Below, piece by piece: positions 56,776 through 64,000 of a stretch of DNA of 64,000 nucleotides. The stretch lies in assembly GCA_959606905.1 (NCBI GenBank), contig CAUHML010000006.1, positions 1 through 64,000 on the forward strand, given 5' to 3'. The first letter of the stretch is position 1, and each line of letters starts with the position of its first letter. Position numbers and translations under genes: made by a program. Below the pieces are notes generated by a model. The model ran no database searches, was not told the origin of the DNA, and saw only the letters and a program-made list of their open reading frames with translations. Source of the stretch: an uncultured Bacteroides sp. GTDB taxonomy: Bacteria > Bacteroidota > Bacteroidia > Bacteroidales > Bacteroidaceae.

Positions 56776-56978
56776 ATCTATCAAGTAACGGCTCACATTA
56801 TTTTCCTGGGGATTTAATATATTATTTCAGTTTGCCAATTTGAGGGGGTTATTTCAAAGCAGCCGCATCCGAAATATTAGTCTCCGCTACTACAGATCCG
56901 AACTTTTTCAACACGGTCACAAACCAGCTATTTGACTAATACACAGCGAAATACGTTTCATTAAATTCTCAAACAATT
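56776..56978. other. Non-coding stretch upstream of the palindrome array
   Basis: No gene or clear repeat seen. The whole 56664-57730 gap, over 1 kb, is unusually long for this compact region and carries the repeat array, the nonamer motifs and the promoter listed separately. Confidence 0.4.
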
Positions 56979-57080
56979 CTCACCGTTGTGAGAAAAAATA
57001 CTCATCACTATGAGAAAATATTCTCACCTTGATAAGAATTAATCCTCACTAAGGTGAGAAAGTATTCTTGTAACGATGAG
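56979..57080. repeat. Array of five 14-bp palindromes with exact 22-bp period
   Basis: Units start at 56979, 57001, 57023, 57045 and 57067. They read CTCACCGTTGTGAG, CTCATCACTATGAG, CTCACCTTGATAAG, CTCACTAAGGTGAG and CTTGTAACGATGAG, with A/T-rich 8-base spacers. Units 1, 2 and 4 are perfect 5-bp inverted repeats; the arm sequences change together (CAC with GTG, CAT with ATG), so symmetry is kept while sequence varies. The period equals about two helical turns, placing all units on one DNA face. It lies about 330 bp upstream of the fimbrillin promoter. Confidence 0.85.
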
Positions 57081-57136
57081 ATCATCCACCTGTTCCACGT
57101 AATGCAGTCTGCTATGAACACGGCAACAGCAGCAGT

Positions 57137-57301
57137 AAATCATTCAAAACAGAATGAAAAAGACACAAATCATTCCATCCCGCCTAAATAGTTGCAAAAT
57201 TTATTCTATTGCGCAGAATAAGTTGAAGAAAATATATAATACAAACAGTGGAAAAAGAAAAGGAAAGGCGGTATAATATTCATCTCCTCAACAAATCATT
57301 C
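57137..57301 (+). promoter_or_regulatory. Three AAATCATTC motifs upstream of the fimbrillin gene
   Basis: Perfect copies lie at 57137-57145, 57167-57175 and 57293-57301; a fourth is at 54439-54447 upstream of the DUF3575 operon. Spacing of the first two is 30 bp. A binding site for a regulator of both fimbrial operons is possible. Confidence 0.4.
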
Positions 57302-57405
57302 ACAAAATGACTAATTCCCCCACCCCAAAAGTGACATTTGAAAGATTGAAAAATTCACCTTGAAAATTGAAAAAAACACCAATCAACAGTTTTACATTTC
57401 TCCCG

Positions 57406-57413
57406 TAACTTTG
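57406..57413 (+). promoter_or_regulatory. -7 box of the fimbrillin operon
   Basis: TAACTTTG followed by C is a full match to TAnnTTTG. The predicted leader is about 310 bases and begins with a small hairpin (AAGGAA/TTCCTT, about 57423-57444). I found no inverted repeats flanking it that would indicate an invertible promoter. Confidence 0.6.
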
Positions 57414-57730
57414 CAATGTCGATAAGGAACAAAAAGATTCCTTAAAACAAACAAAACAAAAATTTAGTAATAAACAAATAAAAGAAACATTGCCTATAAG
57501 AAACAAACAAAATCCCTCCAACTGGAAGTTAGTTATTTCACCTTATAATATATAAGGGCTTCCGATCAGAAAAAGAAATGATGTTTTTCACAAAACAAAT
57601 GCTCCTCATCTTTTAGATGACTCTTACCCCCAAAAAAGAAAAAGAAATCAGCATAACTACTAATAATATGTAGTGTGCAACTAAAGAAAAGAAAAAAATT
57701 ATAGCATCACACATTAAACTCAAAACAAAG

Positions 57731-58969
57731 ATGAAAGTTAGAAATTTATTATTAGCAAGTCTAGCAGTAGCTGCCATGACAGCTTGTAGCAACGAGAATG
57801 ACGAATTCGTAAACAATGGTAATCAAACCGGTGAAAAGAATGCGATTATGGAATTTGGTATCGCATTTCCTAGTTTAACCCGCGCCACAGAAACTGGATT
57901 GTCTGCAGAACAGGACTTCCAAAGCGCAACTGTTATTATTAGTTATGAAAGCGGAGGAAAAGATGTGACCATTATTCCTAGAATTAAGTTCGAAGAATCG
58001 ACTCCCAATGTATTGTATACCAAAGACAAAATCACGGTACAGCCAGGAAATGCTACTGTAGATGTTGTGCTTAACCCGACATCAGCAATTGAAGCTGCTT
58101 TAACCGGGGATGGCTGGTTCACCAGCATTTATAACACATCCACATATAATGCTGGCGAAATCACTGGAATCGACGATATCACTGGCAAAAACAATTTCTT
58201 GATGAGTAGTGACGGCAAGACAAAAGTTAAATTTGTAGCAGAACAAGAAGTCCCTGCTTTAGTAAAAGTCAGTCGAGTAGCTGCTAAACTGGAAGAAACA
58301 ACTCCAACCAATAATGCTTTTGATGTTACCAATAGCAGCGAAGGAACAGCTATGAAAGATCCGGCTGGAAATGCTATCAAGGTGGAAATTTCCATAAGCA
58401 ACTATTCATATGCTAATTTGCAAACGACTTCGTATGTATTCCCACAGACAAATGCCATCACCCCAGCTTTGTTCCAAGAATATACATTAGGTTCGTTTGC
58501 TTACAAGCCTATTACTGGTATAACGACTCAAAACGAAGAAGAATTTGGTTCTATCGTATACTGTCTCGAAAACTATGGAGAAAATCACACAATGGCGATA
58601 TATAAAGCTACAGCTACTATCAATGATGAAGCCAAAACATTCTGGGTAGACAGAGACAATGTATTGTACCAATCTATCAATGAATTAAAAGCAGTATATA
58701 CAGACATTGAAGCAACGACCTCTATTGCAGATTGTTGGAGTAAGTACGGTGTCAGAAAATATGAAGAAGGTGTATGCTACTACAAAGCAGACATCCTAAG
58801 TAATGGCAAAGCCGAGATTGTTCGTAACAACGTTTATAAATTAAAAGTTACAGGCATAGCAAAGCTAGGATTACCGGAACCAAAAGACGAACCCAAGCTG
58901 GCAACATTGAAACTCTCAGTTGAAGTTGAACCATGGACTATTCAAACAAATAATTTTGAATTCAAATAA
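57731..58969 (+). CDS. Mfa1/FimA-like major fimbrillin
   Basis: This 412-residue lipoprotein precursor (lipobox MTACSNEN, Cys19) has a short propeptide followed by the segment PSLTRATETG, where Arg51 offers the arginine cleavage site used in type V (Mfa/Fim) pilin assembly. The mature part is rich in Thr/Asn/Val beta strands and ends VEVEPWTIQTNNFEFK, the usual C-terminal strand of this fimbrillin class. It builds the fimbrial shaft. Its long leader and high-quality promoter fit high expression. Classification among the fimbrillin subfamilies is less certain than the general role. Confidence 0.8.
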   Translation: MKVRNLLLASLAVAAMTACSNENDEFVNNGNQTGEKNAIMEFGIAFPSLTRATETGLSAEQDFQSATVIISYESGGKDVTIIPRIKFEESTPNVLYTKDKITVQPGNATVDVVLNPTSAIEAALTGDGWFTSIYNTSTYNAGEITGIDDITGKNNFLMSSDGKTKVKFVAEQEVPALVKVSRVAAKLEETTPTNNAFDVTNSSEGTAMKDPAGNAIKVEISISNYSYANLQTTSYVFPQTNAITPALFQEYTLGSFAYKPITGITTQNEEEFGSIVYCLENYGENHTMAIYKATATINDEAKTFWVDRDNVLYQSINELKAVYTDIEATTSIADCWSKYGVRKYEEGVCYYKADILSNGKAEIVRNNVYKLKVTGIAKLGLPEPKDEPKLATLKLSVEVEPWTIQTNNFEFK

Positions 58970-58994
58970 TTTCCAAAGATAAAAAGTTGCAAGA

Positions 58995-59021
58995 GGGAGA
59001 GAAGGAGATTCCTCCTCTCCC
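58995..59021 (+). other. Hairpin between major and minor fimbrillin genes
   Basis: GGGAGAG (58995-59001) pairs with CTCTCCC (59015-59021), with additional GGA/TCC pairing inside. Only a short mixed T-rich run follows. It could reduce read-through so that the anchor subunits are made in smaller amounts than the shaft. Confidence 0.5.
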
Positions 59022-59111
59022 CCCTTATCTATTTCTACATCTCTCGCGCTTCACCAAAAGAAGATTAATCAAACAAAACATAAGCGTTCCAAAAGCATAA
59101 AAACAGAAACA

Positions 59112-60200
59112 ATGATAAGCATATTAACTGACATACAAAAAAAAGCAAACAAGATATTGCTATTCACAACATTGGTTGGTACAATGACTGCTTGCGATTC
59201 CGTACTTGATTTCGATGAAGGCGATTGCAGTATCGAATACGGCGTAACATTCAAGTACGACTACAATATAAAAAATGTGGACGCGTTCGCTCAAGAGGTG
59301 AAAAACATAACGCTTTATGCTTTTGATGACAACAATAATCTCGTAGCCATGAAAGCGGAATCAGGAGATATGTTGGCAACAGGCGAATATGCCATGACAA
59401 TGGATATCGATCCCGAAAAATATCACCTCATAGCATGGGCAGGACTGGACGATGAATCATTTGCTGTTCCCTTGCTTACTCCCGGCAAGGCTAATATTAC
59501 AGACCTTAACGTCAAAACGATACGCAACAGTGTGGTAGTCCCTACTAAACAGGGTAGATCAGAAGGAGATAAAGACAAGTTTATTGTAGAACATGAACTC
59601 TCCTCATTATGGCACGGAGAATTAAAGAAAGGCCCCTCTACCCGTAGTGGAAGAAAGCGCTTCACAGAAGTCAGTTTAATAAAAAACACAAACAATATAC
59701 GCATTGCTTTGGTGCAAGTAAAACAAAACGAAAATGCAACAATCACACGTGCTATCAATAAAAACGAATTAAAATTCAATATATACGACGATAACGGATT
59801 TATGAATTATGACAATACGCTATTGGACGATGATATGTTGACTTATAAACCATTTATGACTGAACAAAAAACAGTTGCTACTAGGGCATTCAACGTGGTA
59901 GACACTGAATATCCTGCTGTCATTGCAGAATTGAGCGTAGCACGACTCATGAAGGACAAAAATCCCGAATTAAGTATCATAGATACGAAAACAAATAAAA
60001 ATATCCTAAAAACCGGAGATTTGATCGGGTATCTTAACCTGTTGAGAACAGAGAAATACGCAGATATGCCGTTACAAGAATACCTAGACAGAGAAGACAA
60101 CTATAGTATGCTTGTCTTTGTAGACGAAAACCTAACATTAATCAATACAGTCATCGAGATCAATGATTGGGTTATCCAATTAAACGACTTTGACTTGTAA
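59112..60200 (+). CDS. FimB/Mfa2-type fimbrial anchor subunit
   Basis: This 362-residue lipoprotein (TMTACDSVLDFDEGDC) carries the hallmark FKYDYNIKNVDAFAQEVKNITLYAFDDNNNLV of the Mfa2 family, where a conserved FKYDxN segment precedes an acidic strand. Residues ~65-150 continue as a beta sandwich (MTMDIDPEKYHLIAWAGL). Mfa2/FimB-type proteins cap and anchor the fimbria to the outer membrane. It follows the major fimbrillin and precedes a large accessory lipoprotein by 32 bp. Confidence 0.85.
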   Translation: MISILTDIQKKANKILLFTTLVGTMTACDSVLDFDEGDCSIEYGVTFKYDYNIKNVDAFAQEVKNITLYAFDDNNNLVAMKAESGDMLATGEYAMTMDIDPEKYHLIAWAGLDDESFAVPLLTPGKANITDLNVKTIRNSVVVPTKQGRSEGDKDKFIVEHELSSLWHGELKKGPSTRSGRKRFTEVSLIKNTNNIRIALVQVKQNENATITRAINKNELKFNIYDDNGFMNYDNTLLDDDMLTYKPFMTEQKTVATRAFNVVDTEYPAVIAELSVARLMKDKNPELSIIDTKTNKNILKTGDLIGYLNLLRTEKYADMPLQEYLDREDNYSMLVFVDENLTLINTVIEINDWVIQLNDFDL

Positions 60201-60232
60201 GAGAAGTTTTAAAACAAAACAACCCATTAGCC

Positions 60233-62290
60233 ATGATACGAAAAAACGATATATACAGTTGGTTGTCCATATTAGCAATGCTTCCTATGGTGTTGACAGC
60301 GTGTTTGGAAGAGGATAATTATAAACAATGTCCCAACCAAACTGATAAAATTCAACTTACAATAAGCCTACCGGAGCAGACACGCATCGCTACAAACACC
60401 CGTGCGGTAAGTAACCGTGTTGATTATTCTATTGTTAATAATTTAAATATTGTATTAGCTAGTGGAAATGATATAACTAAGATCTATTATTTTGATGAAA
60501 GTGGTTTGACTCCCAACGATGACCGTGTTATCATGACCAGAAACTCTTTACCAATGAGACCCGAAGAAGGAGACAATAAAAGGTATATCACGATCAGAGG
60601 AGAAGAAGGAGATTTCGACCAAGTTACTGAAATATATGCAATTGCTAATTATAACAATTCTATCACGATAAAAACCATTGATGCACTCAAGCAATTAAAA
60701 CAAACAGCTGCAGACGGGCAGCCCAATCGAGCAAACGATTGTATGATGTTCGGCTCCACTAAACAATTAACAAACGGGACACTTTCATTAAAGCGTACTC
60801 TTGCTATGTTTTCAGTAAAGATAGATGGCAGCGAACTGAAAGATGGCGTTAGAATCACTCCAAAAAGAATGAGTTTGCACAATGTCCCCAAATCTTGTTT
60901 CATCGGAAACGATAATAAAATAAGCCATTCGGATGGATTTGTTTCATTAGGCCAAACGATCGACTTGGCAAATGCCGAAGGTTGGGGAGCCCTAACAAAT
61001 ACAACCGAATTTGTAGGAGGACATGAACTAGAACCGGGGACTATCCCCATGTTTATGTTTGAAAATCTTCAAGGAACCAATGAAAACATCGCAATAGGTG
61101 ACCAAAGAAACAAACATCCTAAAGAATACACAGGCAATACGCCTGCTGATTTACAATCATTTTTAGATGGTAACAATGGGAATAAGTATTCATATATTTT
61201 AGTTGAAGCTGAATATTATTATCAAGACCCCAACAACTCAAACAAAGGGGTTCAGGGAAGTATCGCATACCGTTTTCTATTAGGCGACAATGCATACAAT
61301 GACTTTAATATAAAAAGGAATAACTATTATCAAGTTACGCTAACTTTAAAAGGTAATGGTGGCGCTAATGAAGATGGAAAAGAAGATGCCAATGGAAATC
61401 TAGTAGTCAACAAAGAAGATCTTAGTTGGCGCGTAGATATGAATATTCAAGACTGGGGATTCGTAAAAGACGATTTTGATTTCGATTGCCATGCAACACA
61501 CGGGTATTTAGAAGTAGTGGGTGATAACAATTGGAAAATCAGTGCTGGTCCAGCCAGTGGTCAGTCATGGGTTAAGTTTTACTCTGAGACAGAAGGTAGA
61601 TGGGTAGAACCTACTGAATACGGTGAGTGCGGTCAGAATGGAAGAATAGAATACTATGTTCAAACATGGTCTCTATATGCGACAGGCTTCACTGGAACAG
61701 AAGACATATCAAGAGAAATCACATTAACAATTAAATCCAAAGAAACTGGCGAGACTCAGACAGTCACCATGAAGCAATGGACTCCTATAAAAATCGCCAA
61801 TAAAGTATGGGTTGAACGTTTCGAAGAGGAAGACAATTTAGCTTGGGGATATATGGATAATGATATGAGTGGAACAGTTACTCAATCTAATCCTTATTTC
61901 AATACAACGTTCAATTTCGGAGAAAGTACAACCCAGCATGGACTTTATAATACATGGTTCATGTACTTTAAAGAGAATGAAACATCCCCGGTTCAAACAT
62001 ATTGTTATAGGAAATCCGGTCGCGATTTACCACACGGAGCTCCGACAAGTACTTCTGATGACTATTGTCTACCAGATGCAGAGACCATGAAAACTATCAT
62101 GAATTTTAAGTATACAGGAAATAATCCGTTCCAACCGCTTCGGACTGATAAAGATTACTGGACCGGTTCTGTAGATAGTAATAGTAAACAAAGTACTTAC
62201 TATCTGGACTCCGCTACGAAAACTCTTAAAACGACTCAAGACAGAAATGCCACTAAAAGAGCCAGAGCGATATATGTAACTCCCTATTAA
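60233..62290 (+). CDS. Large fimbrial accessory/tip-type lipoprotein (DUF4906-like)
   Basis: This 685-residue lipoprotein (VLTACLEED) has an N-terminal fimbrillin-like half: VDYSIVNNLNIVLASG, IYYFDESG, and NDCMMFGSTKQLTNGTLSLKRTLAMFSVKI, a pattern of DUF4906-type fimbrial proteins. The region around 380-400 contains NNYYQVTLTLKG and WRVDMNIQDWGF, the usual end of a fimbrillin domain. A C-terminal extension (~410-685) with DFDCHATHGYLEVVGDN, KMKQWTPIKIAN-like and an aromatic-rich end may be the adhesive part. Position after major and anchor subunits suggests a tip or accessory role. The ligand is unknown. Confidence 0.7.
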   Translation: MIRKNDIYSWLSILAMLPMVLTACLEEDNYKQCPNQTDKIQLTISLPEQTRIATNTRAVSNRVDYSIVNNLNIVLASGNDITKIYYFDESGLTPNDDRVIMTRNSLPMRPEEGDNKRYITIRGEEGDFDQVTEIYAIANYNNSITIKTIDALKQLKQTAADGQPNRANDCMMFGSTKQLTNGTLSLKRTLAMFSVKIDGSELKDGVRITPKRMSLHNVPKSCFIGNDNKISHSDGFVSLGQTIDLANAEGWGALTNTTEFVGGHELEPGTIPMFMFENLQGTNENIAIGDQRNKHPKEYTGNTPADLQSFLDGNNGNKYSYILVEAEYYYQDPNNSNKGVQGSIAYRFLLGDNAYNDFNIKRNNYYQVTLTLKGNGGANEDGKEDANGNLVVNKEDLSWRVDMNIQDWGFVKDDFDFDCHATHGYLEVVGDNNWKISAGPASGQSWVKFYSETEGRWVEPTEYGECGQNGRIEYYVQTWSLYATGFTGTEDISREITLTIKSKETGETQTVTMKQWTPIKIANKVWVERFEEEDNLAWGYMDNDMSGTVTQSNPYFNTTFNFGESTTQHGLYNTWFMYFKENETSPVQTYCYRKSGRDLPHGAPTSTSDDYCLPDAETMKTIMNFKYTGNNPFQPLRTDKDYWTGSVDSNSKQSTYYLDSATKTLKTTQDRNATKRARAIYVTPY

Positions 62291-62306
62291 TTTAATACAC
62301 CATATT

Positions 62307-62567
62307 ATGACACCGAAAGACATCCTACAACTAGAATCAACAGATATACGCCAAGCGTATCTGTTTGAAGAAAACGGGCACTGGTATGCATACGAACATT
62401 CAGCCAACCGGATAGAGAAATTCGTGAAGGGTTTTGTAGACTTTAAACACAAAGTGCAAGATGTCTGCGGTAGAATAAAAATAGAGATCGATCTCAACGT
62501 CCTGGAAAAATGCTCCGTTACGCTGTGTGAAGACTCACTGCTTATACTCGACTGTCCTACGGCATAG
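62307..62567 (+). CDS. Small hypothetical protein at end of fimbrial operon
   Basis: This 86-residue soluble protein without signal peptide starts 16 bp after the fimbrial gene. It contains GHWYAYEHSANRIEKFVKGF and a Cys-rich second half (VCGRIKIEI, KCSVTLCEDSLLILDCP). The spacing and lack of overlap with other genes favour a real gene, but I recognise no family and cannot suggest a function. Confidence 0.55.
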   Translation: MTPKDILQLESTDIRQAYLFEENGHWYAYEHSANRIEKFVKGFVDFKHKVQDVCGRIKIEIDLNVLEKCSVTLCEDSLLILDCPTA

Positions 62568-62648
62568 AAGCCGTCAAAGAGTATAAGCTTCATAACTAGA
62601 TATAAAAGAATTACACAGAAATTGTTTGTTTTGTTTGTGTTCCTCAGT

Positions 62649-62700
62649 CCACTCAGAGGCAGCTTGTGAAAGTAGCGCTGAGTGGGTGGGGATTTTTTTT
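62649..62700 (+). terminator. Terminator of the fimbrial operon
   Basis: CCACTCAG (62649-62656) pairs with CTGAGTGG (62678-62685); after GTGGGGA an uninterrupted run of eight T follows (62693-62700). Confidence 0.8.
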
Positions 62701-62710
62701 ATGAATTATC

Positions 62711-62741
62711 TTTGTTTATCTCCCATAAACCCGTATATTTG
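62711..62741 (+). promoter_or_regulatory. Promoter of the nfeD-flotillin operon
   Basis: TTTG (62711-62714), 19 bases, TATATTTG (62734-62741): a complete match to the Bacteroides -33 TTTG / -7 TAnnTTTG promoter at ideal spacing. The ATG is at 62783. Confidence 0.75.
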
Positions 62742-62782
62742 AGGTATTATAACTAGAGACTTTATATTAATACAGAATTACT

Positions 62783-63280
62783 ATGAGCCATACCTTTTTT
62801 CTCATTATCGCTCTTGTCACAACGGGAATCTTTCTCATCCAATTCGTATTATCTATCTTTTTCGGAGATCTGGATGCAGATGTAGACGTAGATACTGACA
62901 TCAGCAGTGTGGTTTCCTTTAAAGGACTTACCCACTTCGGAATCGGATTCGGCTGGTATATGTATCTGGCGGGAAACACGGAAATCCAAAGTTACGTTGT
63001 CGGTATTCTGGTAGGGTTATTCTTTGTTTTTGCCGTCTGGTTTCTGTATAAGAAAGCCTACCAACTGCAACAAGTCAACCGCACGGAACAGACAGACCAG
63101 CTTGTGGGACGTGAATGTACCATCTATTTCAAACAAAGCGACAGCAAATACACCGTACAAACCAACCGTGACGGAGCAATGCGCGAAGTAGACGTCATCT
63201 CCGAATCGGGAAAAGCTTATCAAACCGGAGACCGTACCGTTATCACCAGATATCAGGACGGAACATTGTATATTCAATAA
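62783..63280 (+). CDS. NfeD-like membrane protein (flotillin partner)
   Basis: This 165-residue protein has two transmembrane helices (about 5-27 and 68-90), a very acidic loop between them (DLDADVDVDTDIS) and a C-terminal OB-fold-like domain (QLVGRECTIYFKQSDSKYTV, VISESGKAYQTGDRTVITRYQDGTLYIQ). Short NfeD proteins of this kind are encoded directly before flotillins and are thought to act with them in membrane microdomains. It is 21 bp before the flotillin gene, under a clear housekeeping promoter. Confidence 0.85.
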   Translation: MSHTFFLIIALVTTGIFLIQFVLSIFFGDLDADVDVDTDISSVVSFKGLTHFGIGFGWYMYLAGNTEIQSYVVGILVGLFFVFAVWFLYKKAYQLQQVNRTEQTDQLVGRECTIYFKQSDSKYTVQTNRDGAMREVDVISESGKAYQTGDRTVITRYQDGTLYIQ

Positions 63281-63301
63281 TTATTCTAAATACACAAATT
63301 T

Positions 63302-64000
63302 ATGACACAAGAAATGCTAATCATGGCCGCTATATTAGTAGCGGTTATCCTGCTCACTTTCATCGGTATCCTTTCACGCTACCGCAAATGTAAGAGTGAC
63401 GAAGTCCTCGTTGTATATGGTAAGACGGGAGGAGAAAAGAAATCTGCTAAATTATACCACGGTGGTGCCGCATTCGTCTGGCCGATTATCCAAGGCTACG
63501 AATTTCTGTCAATGAAGCCGATGCAGATCGACTGCAAACTGACAGGCGCACTTTCCGCACAAAATATCCGTGTAGATGTTCCGACTACAATCACTGTTGC
63601 TATCAGCACCGATGCCGAAGTCATGCAAAACGCCGCCGAACGTATGCTGGGATTGACCATGGACGACAAACAGAATCTGATTACAGATGTCGTTTACGGT
63701 CAGATGCGTCTGGTCATAGCCGACATGACAATCGAAGAACTGAACTCCGACCGCGATAAATTCCTTTCTAAGGTAAAAGACAATATCGACACGGAACTCC
63801 GCAAATTCGGTTTGTATCTGATGAATATCAACATCAGTGATATCCGCGATGCTGCCAACTACATCGTGAACCTGGGTAAGGAAGCCGAGAGCAAGGCCCA
63901 GAACGAAGCACAAGCTAATATCGAAGAACAGGAAAAACTCGGTGCTATCAAAATCGCGACTCAAATCAAGGAACGTGAAACGAAGGTTGCAGAAACCCGC
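63302..64000 (+). CDS. Flotillin-like SPFH protein, 3' end outside window
   Basis: The frame opens at the ATG at 63302 and runs without stop to the window end (233 codons seen). It has an N-terminal membrane helix (about 6-24, LIMAAILVAVILLTFIGIL), the SPFH/Band 7 domain (YGKTGGEKKSAKLYHGGAAFVWPI, LSAQNIRVDVPTTITVAIS, TDVVYGQMRLVIADMTIEELNSDRDKFLSKV, INISDIRDAANYI) and the start of the coiled-coil region rich in Glu/Ala (GKEAESKAQNEAQANIEEQEK). Flotillins form oligomers that organise membrane microdomains. Pairing with the NfeD-like gene supports the call. Confidence 0.92.
   Translation, partial: MTQEMLIMAAILVAVILLTFIGILSRYRKCKSDEVLVVYGKTGGEKKSAKLYHGGAAFVWPIIQGYEFLSMKPMQIDCKLTGALSAQNIRVDVPTTITVAISTDAEVMQNAAERMLGLTMDDKQNLITDVVYGQMRLVIADMTIEELNSDRDKFLSKVKDNIDTELRKFGLYLMNINISDIRDAANYIVNLGKEAESKAQNEAQANIEEQEKLGAIKIATQIKERETKVAETR

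Noticed and set aside
56979..57080. CRISPR array
   Set aside because: Units are 14 bp and variable, spacers only 8 bp and A/T-rich, and no cas genes are near.
57302..57730. Invertible promoter of the fimbrillin operon
   Set aside because: I looked for inverted repeats around the -7 box at 57406-57413 and for AGTYYYN4GDACT-type sites and saw none.

Overview
The window is chromosomal DNA from a gut Bacteroides, most like the B. thetaiotaomicron group. The support is three SusC/SusD pairs with ECF-sigma/FecR regulation, BACON and M60-like lipoproteins, a hybrid two-component system, Mfa/Fim-type fimbrial genes and Bacteroides -7 boxes (TAnnTTTG). From memory, the gene set around 26-46 kb resembles the B. 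thetaiotaomicron O-glycan locus containing the M60 peptidase BT4244; no search was run.

Layout. 1-0.1 kb: 3' end of a tRNA-Gly and its terminator. 0.1-12.3 kb: a GH109 gene, then PUL1 on the minus strand in the order FecR1, SusC1, SusD1, discoidin lipoprotein, M60 peptidase, ECF sigma1. 12.6-14.5 kb: a GH110 gene on the plus strand. 14.47-15.27 kb: a MITE-like element interrupted by a second MITE. 15.3-26.1 kb: PUL2, a paralogue of PUL1 in the same order and strand, ending in a FecR gene that lacks its 5' part. 26.3-46.6 kb: PUL3 on the plus strand (FecR3, SusC3, SusD3, surface lipoprotein, two M60 peptidases, GH109, YitT-like protein, GH2 beta-galactosidase, hexosamine kinase). 46.6-53.2 kb: minus-strand genes for a hybrid two-component regulator, TruA, an EamA transporter and a DUF3256 protein. 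53.5-62.6 kb: a small lipoprotein and a fimbrial region (DUF3575, DUF3868/OmpA-like, Mfa1-like, Mfa2-like and a large accessory lipoprotein). 62.8-64 kb: NfeD-like protein and a flotillin cut by the window end.

Function. The three PULs look like one mucin/glycoprotein programme. GH109 and GH110 can remove terminal alpha-GalNAc and alpha-Gal (A and B blood-group type caps), GH2 removes beta-Gal, four M60-like peptidases can cut O-glycosylated protein, SusC/D import the products, and the kinase can phosphorylate released hexosamine.

The most striking result is regulatory. In FecR1 and at the FecR2/FecR3 junction, the codons just before the transmembrane helix contain a 15-bp site that fits the consensus AGTYYYN4GDACT, which I recall for the Bacteroides fragilis SusC/SusD invertase Tsr0667. 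Each site has an inverted partner. The enclosed segment of about 0.36-0.41 kb carries the anti-sigma domain and the promoter. Flipping the 26.1-26.5 kb segment would move the promoter and anti-sigma domain in frame from FecR3 to FecR2, so PUL2 and PUL3 should be expressed alternately. Flipping the 12.06-12.42 kb segment should switch PUL1 off and leave a soluble 79-residue anti-sigma fragment. A second pattern, GGG(A/T)(T/A)(A/C)-N14-GTATTTA(T/C) with invariant spacing, lies upstream of FecR1, FecR3, GH110 and the lipoprotein GH109. It is a candidate promoter for the local ECF sigma factors.
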